Shown here: positions 8,623 to 18,478 of the stretch, one piece after another | Layout of the letters: every line of letters begins with the position of its first letter | How positions within the stretch are numbered: the first letter of the stretch is position 1 | Assembly: GCA_007129405.1 (NCBI GenBank) | Contig: SKVN01000072.1 | Location: forward strand, 1-42,760 | Length of the DNA: 42,760 nucleotides | Source: Kiritimatiellia bacterium | GTDB lineage: Bacteria; Verrucomicrobiota; Kiritimatiellia; UBA8416 | Direction of reading: 5' to 3' | Notes under the pieces: model-generated | Databases searched by the model: none | What the model saw: only the letters and a program-made list of their open reading frames with translations | What the model was told of the DNA's origin: nothing | Made by a program: the position numbers and the translations under genes

Positions 8623-9267
8623 TCATTCCGATTGTTGCGCGTTTTGTAAAAAGGGGTTTGTGTGCATTTCTTCTTCCAGTGTGGAGGTTGGGCCGTGTCC
8701 GCTGCAGATCACGGTTTTCGGTGGCAATGAGAGGAATCGTTTCAGTGAGTTGTGCATATCGGCTGGGTTACCTCCTGGAAAGTCCGTCCGTCCCGCAGAG
8801 CCCGCCAGTATCGTATCGCCAGTAAAAATCGTATTCTCTTCTGGAAAGTACAGGCATACTGACCCTGGCGAATGTCCGGGGGTTTCAAGGACATCAAAAC
8901 GCAGTCTGGCAATTTCATTATCACGAGATTCCGTAAGATCAGCTTTCAGGAGTTCGTCCGGAGGGGGCTGTGGGGGTGCATAATACGGTGGCATCTGGTT
9001 GGATGGAGAAAAGGCCCATATGGCGTCTGAAGGGTGTATTCGTATGGGGGCCGGGTATTTTGTGCTCAATGCGGCCAGTGCGGATATGTGGTCCATGTGT
9101 CCGTGCGTGATCAGGTATCCTTTGATATCGAGACGCATTTTTTGGATACAGTTTTCAATGAGCGGAGCATCTGCGCCTGGATCAATGATGATTGCTTCTT
9201 GATCTTGGTTGGCCAGCAACCAACAATTTACTTCGAAAGCACCAACAGGAATGGATTGAATTTTCAT
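8623..9267 (-). CDS. MBL-fold metallo-hydrolase (glyoxalase II-like)
   Basis: THGHMDHISAL, GHSPGSVCLYFPEENTIFTGDTIL and ICSGHGPTSTLEEEMHTNPFL. Confidence 0.93.
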   Translation of the reverse strand: MKIQSIPVGAFEVNCWLLANQDQEAIIIDPGADAPLIENCIQKMRLDIKGYLITHGHMDHISALAALSTKYPAPIRIHPSDAIWAFSPSNQMPPYYAPPQPPPDELLKADLTESRDNEIARLRFDVLETPGHSPGSVCLYFPEENTIFTGDTILAGSAGRTDFPGGNPADMHNSLKRFLSLPPKTVICSGHGPTSTLEEEMHTNPFLQNAQQSE

Positions 9268-9458
9268 AGCATGTATAAGCCTATCGGTTAGGAGATTAAA
9301 GATTCAAGCTCATAATGTAGAAGTCGGCTTGACATGTGTGCCGGAGAAGTGTAATGCCCCGCTGGGGCAAAAGTTTTTCTATGCGAAAGCAGCGTTCGAA
9401 TTGAAAGAGTAAAAGATTGTGAATTCCCGATGAGAATTCTCTGCGAGGTGGACAAGAA

Positions 9459-10631
9459 ATGGAATACAAGCTTGCTGATCGGATGGGGCGGATAAATCCA
9501 TCCATGACCTTGGCGATTGATGCCAAGGCAAAAGAAATGATCAAAAGTGGCATTGATGTTGTAGGTTTTGGGGCTGGAGAACCGGATTTTGATACTCCAG
9601 ATCATATCAAACAGGCCGCAGTGGATGCTTTGTCGTCGGGATTTACGAAATATACGCCGGTGGCGGGGATTGTTGAATTACGTCGTGCGATCACACATAA
9701 GTTCGAACGGGATAACCACGTCTCTTATGCGCCTGAACAAATTGTGGTTTCCTGCGGCGGAAAGCATACCTGTTTCAACATTATCCAAGTGCTTTGCCAA
9801 CAAGGAGATGAAGTTATTATATCCTCCCCGTACTGGGTGAGCTATCCTGAAATGGTCAAACTCGCGAACGCCGAACCCGTTTTTGTGGAGACGGATGAAT
9901 CAACTGGTTTCAAAATGACGCCAGATCAGCTTCGGCAGACGATTACGGCGCGCACACGATTGGTCATTTTGAATTCTCCTAGCAATCCCACGGGGGCGGT
10001 TTACACGCCATCGGAACTGCAGGCTTTAGCCGATGTTTGCTTGGAAAAGGGCGTGTATATATTAAGTGATGAGATTTACGAACACTTGATTTATGGGGAT
10101 GCGTGTCACCGAAGCCCCGCGTCTTTTGGTCCAGAGTATAAAGCAATTACAATCATTGCGCATGGATTTGCGAAAGCGTGGAGCATGACGGGGTGGCGGT
10201 TGGGGTTTTGTGCGGCACCTTTACCGATCGCCAAAGCCATAACAACGCTCCAGAGTCATAGTACGAGTAATCCTGTCAGTTTTGCGCAAAAGGGTGGGGT
10301 GGCTGCGCTGGAGGGACCGCAGGATCATTTGTTGGAATGGCGTGCGGCTTTTCAAAAGAGGCGCGATTACGCTTTAGAACGCTTACAGGCTATGCCGGGC
10401 GTAATTTGTTGTCAACCGGAAGGGGCGTTTTATCTATTCCCGAATATCTCGGGAACAGGGCTTGATTCCATCCAGTTTTGTGAATTGCTGTTGGAGGAGC
10501 AGAAGGTAGCCGTTGTTCCTGGTATTGCATTTGGTTCGGATGCTAATGTTCGGATTAGCTATGCCACCGACATGTCAACGATTGAAAAGGGGCTCGATCG
10601 CATGGATGCCTTTTGTCGATCGCACGCGTAA
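9459..10631 (+). CDS. PLP-dependent class I/II aminotransferase (aspartate aminotransferase-like)
   Basis: GAGEPDFDTPDHIKQAA, NSPSNPTGAVY, SDEIYEHLIY, AHGFAKAWSMTGWRLGF (PLP lysine). Confidence 0.93.
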   Translation: MEYKLADRMGRINPSMTLAIDAKAKEMIKSGIDVVGFGAGEPDFDTPDHIKQAAVDALSSGFTKYTPVAGIVELRRAITHKFERDNHVSYAPEQIVVSCGGKHTCFNIIQVLCQQGDEVIISSPYWVSYPEMVKLANAEPVFVETDESTGFKMTPDQLRQTITARTRLVILNSPSNPTGAVYTPSELQALADVCLEKGVYILSDEIYEHLIYGDACHRSPASFGPEYKAITIIAHGFAKAWSMTGWRLGFCAAPLPIAKAITTLQSHSTSNPVSFAQKGGVAALEGPQDHLLEWRAAFQKRRDYALERLQAMPGVICCQPEGAFYLFPNISGTGLDSIQFCELLLEEQKVAVVPGIAFGSDANVRISYATDMSTIEKGLDRMDAFCRSHA

Positions 10632-10652
10632 TTTCTTGTTAAGGGTGGTTCT

Positions 10653-11870
10653 ATGCAGATTCGCGATATGGTTTTCATTTTCCACTTAAAGCGTTGGGCG
10701 ATGCTTGTTGCTGTATTCCTGATGCAGACCTGTTTGGGAGGACTGTATGGGTGGAGTGTTTTTGTTCCGGTTTTGCAGAAAGATTACGGGTTTACACGCA
10801 TGCAGACCCAGATTGTATTTGGGCTCACGATTGCGAGTTTTACCATAGCGATGATTTTAGCGGGGCGACTACAGTTGCGCATAGGTGCACGGTTGAATGG
10901 GCTGATTGGTGGTGTGTTGTTTGGAAGCGGATATGGGATTGCTGTCTGGCAGCAGGGACAATTTTGGGGTCTGGTCATGGGAATTGGGGTTGTTAGTGGG
11001 GCTGCGATCGGATTCGGTTATGTTGCAGCTTTGAAATCAGGTATGCTTTGGTTTCCTGCTCATCGTGGACTGGTAACGGGTGTAGCTGTGGCGGGATTTG
11101 GCGGCGGAGCGATATTGTTATCGCAAGTTTCTGCGTTCCTTCTTGGTCGGGATATAGGTTTATTGGACATATTTAGTATGGTTGCATTCGGATATGGTGG
11201 ATTGATTTGCCTTTGCGCTTTGTGTCTCTTTCGTCCTCCGGAGAGCCGTGCGGTGCCGGTTCCGCAGCCCTCTTTGCGAAAATTACTATATGACAGGCGA
11301 TTCTGGCTTTTAGGACTGGGGATCTTTTCGGGTACATTTGCAGGATTGCTTGTTGTGGGCAACCTCAAGCCGCTTGGGCTAGCACATGGGGTGTTGGAAA
11401 CGACGGCGATACTATCGATTAGTTTCTTTGCCTTTGGGAATGCTGTGGGGCGGCTGACCTGGGGTTGGGTTTTTGATCGAATTGGGTATCGTTCCATACC
11501 TGCTAACTTATTGATAACAGCTGTAGTGATTCCGGCTATGTTCTTGTTGCGCGGATATACGCTCGCGTATTTAGGTTTTGCAGCGTTTGTAGGATTTGCC
11601 TTTGGAGGTTGCTTTGTGGTTTATGCTGCCGAGGTTTCGCGGGTGTATGGTTTGGAAGGCGTGAATTGCGTTTATCCACTTCTATTTCTTCTATATGGCA
11701 TTTCTGCTCTGTTGGGGCCTGCTTTTGGTGGGTGGGTCTATGATTGGATGGGGGGATATGGCGCTGCCATCTGGTTGAATGTTGCCGTGTTATTCGTGGC
11801 GGCTTTTGCTACCTGGTCTCGCCGTCGCGATATGGTGCTTGCCGAGGCTGAACTGGCAGAGGAAGCCTGA
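10653..11870 (+). CDS. MFS transporter, OFA (oxalate/formate antiporter)-like
   Basis: About 12 TM segments; GGLYGWSVFVPVLQKDYGFTRMQTQIVFG; GRLTWGWVFDRIGYR loop. Confidence 0.87.
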   Translation: MQIRDMVFIFHLKRWAMLVAVFLMQTCLGGLYGWSVFVPVLQKDYGFTRMQTQIVFGLTIASFTIAMILAGRLQLRIGARLNGLIGGVLFGSGYGIAVWQQGQFWGLVMGIGVVSGAAIGFGYVAALKSGMLWFPAHRGLVTGVAVAGFGGGAILLSQVSAFLLGRDIGLLDIFSMVAFGYGGLICLCALCLFRPPESRAVPVPQPSLRKLLYDRRFWLLGLGIFSGTFAGLLVVGNLKPLGLAHGVLETTAILSISFFAFGNAVGRLTWGWVFDRIGYRSIPANLLITAVVIPAMFLLRGYTLAYLGFAAFVGFAFGGCFVVYAAEVSRVYGLEGVNCVYPLLFLLYGISALLGPAFGGWVYDWMGGYGAAIWLNVAVLFVAAFATWSRRRDMVLAEAELAEEA

Positions 11871-12009
11871 TGTATAATTTGCATTACGCGAGTTGGTTTT
11901 GTCTAGAAAGTTAGCCTTGACTAAAGAAGTTGTATCTATTAAACAAGCTCCCGTTTTCCGTTTATAGCGGTACTGAAGAAGGCGTCAAAGTAATAGGTGA
12001 GGGAGTCAT

Positions 12010-14076
12010 ATGTATTCGCATTACAGGTTGAAATGGTTGAGCTCGGTTATGATGGGTGCGTTATTAACTGGTACATGCTGGAGCGATGCAGAGCTTCCAC
12101 ATGTGTTGGCTCCCCTGACGGTGCTTGGAAGGCAGGATGATGCTGGGCTTCAGCCCGGGGCGGTATCTGTCATGAAAGAAGCTGAGATTCAGCAGCTGCA
12201 GCCTCGCTCAACGGAGGACGTATTGCGCCGTGTTCCGGGGATTTATATTAAAGGCGAAGAGGAAAATGCGGTTGTTGTTAATGTCGGGGTACGAGGGTTG
12301 CCGGCCGGTGACTATAAAACACTCGTGTTGGAGGATGGGGTGCCTGTCCAGCCGGGTATTTTTGTGGGCAATTCGCGCTACTATAACCCTCGTGTGCAAC
12401 GCATGGAAGGTGTTGAGGTACTCAAGGGCGCGGCTTCGTTGCGTTATGGGCCGAACACGATTGGCGGTGTGATTAATTATCAAACGAAAACACCGGATGA
12501 TGGTATTTCCATCCGCGCACGTTACGGTTCCTGGAATACGCGCGAAGCCACGATTACGTTAGGCGGAAATATTCCTGGTGAAGGATCCCGTTACGGGGTG
12601 ATTGTAACCCGCGCGAGAAGTGATGGCTTTATGGATCGGGGCGTGGATATGACCGATATGATGGTTAAGACAGGGACTGCGATTGGGGAAGATCACTTCA
12701 TTACACTCAAGTTTTTGTATCACGAGACGGATGCAAATATTTCGTATCGTGGATTTTTCCCTGATGCCTACAAGGCTGGTGCCCAGTTCAATCCCGCCCC
12801 AGATGACTGGTTTTTGACAGAACGTAAGTCGTTTGATATCAGCCATGATTGGCAGATCACTCCGGACGTATCGTTGTTGACCTTAGGCTACTGGAGCGAT
12901 ATGAACCGGGATTACTGGCGCTTCGGTCTGGTCAGCGGGCAACCCACGACGTTGAACGCGGATGGCTTCCGGGTATGGAACTACAGCGATGAAGTACAGG
13001 GGAATAATCGTTCTTTCGAGCGTTTTGGGTTAGACACACGATTGGTTGCCGGACATGGTGCATTGGGGCTTGAGAATGAAGCCCAGTTTGGTGCACGCGT
13101 GATGCGTGAGGAGATGTTGGATCAGACTGTTCGCGCGGATCGCACTGCACCCAGAACGCCTACGCAAGCGTTCCTTCGCGATCGGGTTGACTCTGCTGGC
13201 AGTTTGGCTCTATTTGCCCAAAATCGTTTTGGATTTACAGAACGATTAGCGGTAACAACGGGACTGCGCATGGAGACGTACGAACAGAAGCGTGATAACC
13301 GGCAAAGTGCTGCATCCCCTGATCGTTACACGAATACCGAAGTTATGCCTGGTATTGGGGCAACGTACCAAGTTACGTCTTTAGCGCAGGTTTTCGGTAG
13401 TGTGTATCGTGCTTTTGCTCCACCCCTTGTTGGCAGTGTGGTAGGTGCAGAGCAGCCGCCCACGGATGCAGAGACGTCGATCAATGTTGAATTGGGGGTG
13501 AGGGGTGCAGATGGCCGTGTGCAGTACGAGGTGACTGCGTTTCAGATGGACTTTTCGAATCAAGTGGATCCGGGTGTTTCCGGAATCCGTAACCCCAATG
13601 AAGGAAGTGCACTCATTCAGGGGGTAGAAGGTATGCTCGGGTACGATTTCGATAATGGATTTCGCGTCAGCGGGAATCTGACGTGGATTCCTACTGCTGA
13701 GTATGGCGAGGATCGGCCAGGTGTCGCTGCTAAAGGTAATCGTTTGTCCGACTCGCCAGAGCTTACCGGAAATCTTGTCGTGGGCTATCAACAGGGTCGT
13801 TTGCAAACGGCAGTTTTGTTTAACTATGTCGGAGAGGCATTTGGTGACGGATCGAATGTCAGGGAGCTGACGACGGAAGAAACCGGTACATGGGGTGGCG
13901 AAATTCCAAGCTACTACACCATTGATGTGACGGGGCAGTTTACAGTGAACGAATCAATGGATGTGTTTGGCGCGATCAAGAATCTTACGGACGAACTATA
14001 TATATCTGGTTTGCGGCAAGGTATCTATGTGGGGCCGGAGCGTAGCTTTGAATTGGGTGCGAAGGTGCGTTTCTAG
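12010..14076 (+). CDS. TonB-dependent outer-membrane receptor (FecA-like)
   Basis: Signal peptide, plug VLRRVPGIYIKGEEENAVVVNVGVRGLP...VEVLKGAASLRYGPNTIGGVINYQTK; barrel ends in VRF. Confidence 0.93.
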   Translation: MYSHYRLKWLSSVMMGALLTGTCWSDAELPHVLAPLTVLGRQDDAGLQPGAVSVMKEAEIQQLQPRSTEDVLRRVPGIYIKGEEENAVVVNVGVRGLPAGDYKTLVLEDGVPVQPGIFVGNSRYYNPRVQRMEGVEVLKGAASLRYGPNTIGGVINYQTKTPDDGISIRARYGSWNTREATITLGGNIPGEGSRYGVIVTRARSDGFMDRGVDMTDMMVKTGTAIGEDHFITLKFLYHETDANISYRGFFPDAYKAGAQFNPAPDDWFLTERKSFDISHDWQITPDVSLLTLGYWSDMNRDYWRFGLVSGQPTTLNADGFRVWNYSDEVQGNNRSFERFGLDTRLVAGHGALGLENEAQFGARVMREEMLDQTVRADRTAPRTPTQAFLRDRVDSAGSLALFAQNRFGFTERLAVTTGLRMETYEQKRDNRQSAASPDRYTNTEVMPGIGATYQVTSLAQVFGSVYRAFAPPLVGSVVGAEQPPTDAETSINVELGVRGADGRVQYEVTAFQMDFSNQVDPGVSGIRNPNEGSALIQGVEGMLGYDFDNGFRVSGNLTWIPTAEYGEDRPGVAAKGNRLSDSPELTGNLVVGYQQGRLQTAVLFNYVGEAFGDGSNVRELTTEETGTWGGEIPSYYTIDVTGQFTVNESMDVFGAIKNLTDELYISGLRQGIYVGPERSFELGAKVRF

Positions 14077-15440
14077 CTACTGGGCAGGGCGGGGAGGCTT
14101 GCGGCAGCTACGGCTTGGCCATGGCGTTTCATGGTTTCATCCGGTATGTGCAACTGGAGCGCCGCGGCAAGTTGTGGATAGTGTTGTTCCAAGCATTGGC
14201 GTGTTTGGGATAGCATGAGATCCCCACCGCTGCCACTCGTCACACGCCCCAGTATCAAGACATGCTCCAAGTTGTAGAAGCTGGACCAATGTGCCAGAGT
14301 ATGGCCAAAGGCGTTTCCGATTGTGGTGTAGATCTCTTGTGCCAAGGGGTCGCCCGCTGTCATGTGCTGCTGAACCTCAATCAATTGTTCCGGAAGCGGC
14401 ATTTCCGGGGGCAGATTCATGCCTACTTCCCGGGCAAGCCGGGCTACGCCTTGCTGGGAAAAAAATTGTACCGCACAGCCTCGATCGCCTGACCATTCGT
14501 CTACGGGGGCTTGATCGCTATAATCCACCGGCACAAAGGCGAGTTCATTCAGCCAGTTGGTGAGGTGCCCATCGGGGGTGACATAACCTGCTGCGGTGCT
14601 GGTGCCCATGGATACCCCTAGTAATGCAGATACTTGTAATGACATCGCACCGGCCAAGGCGGTGACCTCACCGTCGTTAATCACAACAAAGGGTACGTTG
14701 TTCCAAACTTTCTGCACACGCTGAAAGATGTGTCGGACCGATTGGTCAAAATCTGCAGTGGCCACACCACGGAAGAGCGAGGCTACGCGGACTTCGTTAT
14801 CGACATAGACACCAGCGGCACTACCACCAATGGCATCCACGCGTGGTAGATGTTTGGCGGCGCGGTTGAGTGAGTCCATAATACCGTCAAAATGATACTG
14901 CGGGTCTTTTTGAAAATATGGATCCCACGGGATCTCCTCGGAGAAAACGACTTTTCCGTCAATCAGCGCAGCTGCCTTGCGGTCGCTACCGCCCAAGTCG
15001 AATCCTATCCGGCATCCATCGAGATGTCCGCCCATGGTCTGGGACTCCGTGTTGACTTCAGGGATTTCGTGCTCGGATACCGCCTCAATGCGAATGGGGG
15101 CACCATAAATTTTTTCTCCAATCAGGTCGGAATCGAATTGTCCTGTTGGCGCACTCTTAAAGTGATCTGAGAGTTTCTGGCGCAGGATTTGTGGGCCTGA
15201 GAAGAGGATCCGGTTTCCGCCGTAGATCCAAAGCAGCGATTTGATGTGGCGTTCCATGTATTTGCATGTTCGTTCGATGTGGGATGGTTCGCTAAGAATT
15301 TGAAGATTCGTGCGTGCAATGGTGGTGCCTGCCCGTAGAATGGCAATCGTTACCGATGCAGTAGCTTCTCGCGTATGCTTTACTTCCCGCTCGTACTGCT
15401 GGTTCCATTGCGCAGCGGCTTCAAATTGGTTTGGCATCAT
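14073..15440 (-). CDS. ROK-family sugar kinase-like protein with about 140 aa N-terminal extension
   Basis: CRIGFDLGGSDRKAAALIDGKVV, VVINDGEVTALAGAM, LGVSMGTSTAAGYV. Confidence 0.8.
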   Translation of the reverse strand: MMPNQFEAAAQWNQQYEREVKHTREATASVTIAILRAGTTIARTNLQILSEPSHIERTCKYMERHIKSLLWIYGGNRILFSGPQILRQKLSDHFKSAPTGQFDSDLIGEKIYGAPIRIEAVSEHEIPEVNTESQTMGGHLDGCRIGFDLGGSDRKAAALIDGKVVFSEEIPWDPYFQKDPQYHFDGIMDSLNRAAKHLPRVDAIGGSAAGVYVDNEVRVASLFRGVATADFDQSVRHIFQRVQKVWNNVPFVVINDGEVTALAGAMSLQVSALLGVSMGTSTAAGYVTPDGHLTNWLNELAFVPVDYSDQAPVDEWSGDRGCAVQFFSQQGVARLAREVGMNLPPEMPLPEQLIEVQQHMTAGDPLAQEIYTTIGNAFGHTLAHWSSFYNLEHVLILGRVTSGSGGDLMLSQTRQCLEQHYPQLAAALQLHIPDETMKRHGQAVAAASLPALPSS

Positions 15441-15475
15441 GCTTGTTTCTCCGTGTCGTCGATCATGGTTCGTGT

Positions 15476-16429
15476 TTAACGGAAAAAGGAAAATCGATCA
15501 TGTGATTCTTTTTCAATGTGTGCGAAGTCTGCGGGGCCACGCCGATAAGGGGGCGGGCTAATCACTACGGTTTCATCATCCGGGGGGATTTCGTGAAACG
15601 CCTCTGTCCCGGTAGGTCCATGGCGGGGTGAAAATCCACGCTGTTGCATAAGTGTTTCGATTTGTACTTGGCGATATTCCCGGTTCCCCATGATGTAGAT
15701 AAACCCGGCGATGATGATAAGGATAAAGGCTGTATGGGGCGTGAGCCACCTTATGCGTTGCGTAAGGTGCAAGATGCCCAGTAATCCGAAGGCAATGGCG
15801 AAACCGCGTCCCAGAAGCATGGCGATGCGTGTGGCGCGCAAGCGGCCGAATCGCGGAGTCAAAAGCGCTCTGACGATACGTCCTCCGTCCATGGGAAAAG
15901 CTGGTAGCAGATTGAACAACATCAGCAGAGCATTGCCCCAGGCGATTACCTGAAGAAAAAGACCGATCCAAGCCCGGAAATTTTCTGCATCGAGAGGAAA
16001 CCAACTTGCAAGAATACCGAATGTGATTGCAAGTGTGGCGCTCACGGTGGGTCCGGCAATTGCCATTGCGAATTCGTCTTTAGGGCGTTTGGGGATATTT
16101 TCCATGACGGCTGCGCCCCCCGCGATCATCAGAGTGATTTCGCGCACTTTACAGCCTTTACGCATGGCGACGAAAGAATGCCCCAGTTCATGGAGTCCAA
16201 TGCTTGCGAATAAACAGGCCAGTAGCAGGGTCGCTCCTGACAGTGCTACAATTGCAAACCCAAAGCCATAGGTCTGAAGGCCAATCCGAAAGGTCTGCAG
16301 GGCAATATACCCAATCAGAAAGAATAGTGAGATATGGATTTTAAGCGGAATGCCCCAGATGGTTCCGATGCGATAGGAATATTTCATGATACTACATTTT
16401 ATAGATTCAAAATCAGACCCGTAAAGCAA
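15476..16429 (-). CDS. Site-2 protease family (M50) membrane metalloprotease
   Basis: HELGH zinc motif in IGLHELGHSFVAMRKG and NLLPAFPMDGGRIVRA. Start may be the internal ATG at 16387 (MKYSYRIGTIWGIPLKI). Confidence 0.92.
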   Translation of the reverse strand: MLYGSDFESIKCSIMKYSYRIGTIWGIPLKIHISLFFLIGYIALQTFRIGLQTYGFGFAIVALSGATLLLACLFASIGLHELGHSFVAMRKGCKVREITLMIAGGAAVMENIPKRPKDEFAMAIAGPTVSATLAITFGILASWFPLDAENFRAWIGLFLQVIAWGNALLMLFNLLPAFPMDGGRIVRALLTPRFGRLRATRIAMLLGRGFAIAFGLLGILHLTQRIRWLTPHTAFILIIIAGFIYIMGNREYRQVQIETLMQQRGFSPRHGPTGTEAFHEIPPDDETVVISPPPYRRGPADFAHIEKESHDRFSFFR

Positions 16430-16474
16430 TATTGCCTATACTATAGGCCAGAAATCTACGAAAAGCGAGCAGGG

Positions 16475-17233
16475 TCAATCATCCTTTGTTTTTCTTTGAT
16501 ATAAAGCAATGACGGGAGAACCCAGCCATCTCGTTAAGCCACAGAGTCTGGCAACTCTTTCCATGAGTTGACTCAGGCGTTTGCACCGTAATAAACGGTG
16601 CAATGCCATGGGGAGGAAGAACTGTTTGTATGTTGCAACACGTGCAAAGCCTTGTTTGTAAAAAACCTGGTCTACTTCTTTATGGCGGAAAGAGCGCCAA
16701 TAGCGCGTGTTTTTTTCAACTTTCTTTTTGGCATCAAACAATGCAGGGGCTATCGCGTTAATACTTTGCGAGGTTGGGTAGTCTAACAGGACATAGGTAC
16801 GGGAAACTTTGCAAAGTTGTTCAACCAGACGTTCCCATTCCTTGCAGTGTGTTAATAAGCGAAAGGATGACACCAGATGAAAGTGTTTGTGGGGGAAGGG
16901 GAGTTGGAGTAAATCTGCTGCTATATAGCTGCAATTCGGATGCTGAAGGGCCTTCTCTAGCCGCGTGCCAGGCGTAGGGGCACTGCCTACGACCATGACT
17001 TCGTGGTCTTTTTCAAGATAAACATGTGTCAACTGTGCATGTCCGCCGCCGACATCCAGAATGGTGTGTACATTCTTTGTGCATGCAAGTACATGTCGTG
17101 TTCCCTGCTCTTGCACCCAAAGGAGCCATTGCCCTGACGGACCGGCGAAGCGGGTCGCATAATCATCAGATGCCGTCTCAATGTCGGCCAGGGGAGGCGG
17201 TATATTTGGCTGGCGATCCGTTTTCTTGCTCAT
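16475..17233 (-). CDS. SAM-dependent class I methyltransferase
   Basis: TILDVGGGHAQLTHVYLEKDHEVMVVGS and LLQLPFPHKHFHLVSSFRLLTH; AGGAG upstream of start. Confidence 0.85.
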   Translation of the reverse strand: MSKKTDRQPNIPPPLADIETASDDYATRFAGPSGQWLLWVQEQGTRHVLACTKNVHTILDVGGGHAQLTHVYLEKDHEVMVVGSAPTPGTRLEKALQHPNCSYIAADLLQLPFPHKHFHLVSSFRLLTHCKEWERLVEQLCKVSRTYVLLDYPTSQSINAIAPALFDAKKKVEKNTRYWRSFRHKEVDQVFYKQGFARVATYKQFFLPMALHRLLRCKRLSQLMERVARLCGLTRWLGSPVIALYQRKTKDD

Positions 17234-17432
17234 TTGGTTTTTCTCCTATTCTTACACCCATCATCTCAAAACTGGCCGCAACATGTTTGCGTGATTCTGT
17301 AGCGAGAGTACTCAAGTGTGTGTCGATTGGAACCCCAGCCCGCGGCCTTGAAAAATCATCAAAAGAGGTAGGCGTTGCTATCGGGCAAAAGCGTTGTTGG
17401 TCGCGATCACGTGTAGATCTTTCTTTCATGTA

Positions 17433-18467
17433 TTACAACAGGTTATGTTCTCGATACCAAGTGCCCATTTGGGATAGCGCCTCAAAAGGTGTGATATGTG
17501 GTATGTAGCCTATTAACTCGCGGGCTTTGGAATCGTCGTAGGCACGATGCTTGGTAAAGAAATCTACACGGCGCGGATATAATGGTGGGGTAATGCCCAT
17601 ACGCTTGCAAATCCTGTCGCAGAGATAGGCCGCTATTTTCACAGGAAGGACAGGTATGTGCAACCGGGGTTGCGGAGCATCAAGAATCTGGCAGATATTC
17701 TCTACCATTCGATTGAGTGAAATGGATTCCGGTCCGGCAAGAATGAAAATTTGACCCTCGGCGTTCTTGTTTTCGGCTGCTTGGATGAATCCTTGTGCCA
17801 AATCATCAACGTGTACAAAGTGGTAGTGGTGATTGCCCTTTCCTATCATGACGAAACGGTGTCGATGAATAGCGCGAAACAGTTTGAGAAAGCGGGTGTC
17901 GCCGGGCCCGCATATGGCGGTTGGACGTATGATGGTGACGGGAAGATCGTGTGTTTGCCCCCAATGCAATACAAGGTTTTCGCCTTCCAGCTTGGTCTCC
18001 TGATACCAGTCGCCGGGCCGGAAAGGCGCATTTTCCTTGGCAGGGGCATCGGGATCGATCCAGCCGTGTACACCTGCTGTGCTGCAGTGTACAAAACGTT
18101 TCACGCCAGCGGTCGTGGCTTTTTCTAATATACGCCGTGTACCGTTGACATTGATATTATGAAAAGCCTCTCGATTCGCACCTTCCTGCCGATACATGGC
18201 GGCAATATGGAACACCGTATCGACATTTTCAAAGTCGGCTAGGTTGATGGCTTCATCCTGCCCGATATCGCCGCGCACGATTTGAACATCAAGACCTTCT
18301 AATCGCTCCGTGGATGCCCCGGGGCGGACCATGGCCTTGACTCGATAGCCATGCAGAACAAGATTGCGACAAAGATTGCTTCCGGTAAACCCTCCGGCTC
18401 CGGTCACGATGGCCTGCTGCATAAATGTTGACTCCAAAGATTCACTGTTCATGACAACATTTGTCAT
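17433..18467 (-). CDS. NAD-dependent epimerase/dehydratase (extended SDR)
   Basis: AIVTGAGGFTGSNLCRNLVLHGYRVKAMVRPG Rossmann motif and YQETKLEGE active-site motif. Start may be the internal MQQAIVTG. Confidence 0.9.
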   Translation of the reverse strand: MTNVVMNSESLESTFMQQAIVTGAGGFTGSNLCRNLVLHGYRVKAMVRPGASTERLEGLDVQIVRGDIGQDEAINLADFENVDTVFHIAAMYRQEGANREAFHNINVNGTRRILEKATTAGVKRFVHCSTAGVHGWIDPDAPAKENAPFRPGDWYQETKLEGENLVLHWGQTHDLPVTIIRPTAICGPGDTRFLKLFRAIHRHRFVMIGKGNHHYHFVHVDDLAQGFIQAAENKNAEGQIFILAGPESISLNRMVENICQILDAPQPRLHIPVLPVKIAAYLCDRICKRMGITPPLYPRRVDFFTKHRAYDDSKARELIGYIPHITPFEALSQMGTWYREHNLL

Positions 18468-18478
18468 AAAAGACTACG

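Noticed and set aside
11871-12009. Possible riboswitch (e.g. cobalamin) or Fur box upstream of the TonB receptor
   Set aside because: No recognisable B12-box core and no convincing 19-bp Fur-like palindrome; would need Infernal/Rfam and motif scanning.
17178-17429. 83-aa minus-strand ORF filling the gap between SDR and methyltransferase
   Set aside because: Starts 3 nt after the SDR stop but has no visible RBS, low-complexity composition and overlaps the methyltransferase start, which has its own AGGAG.
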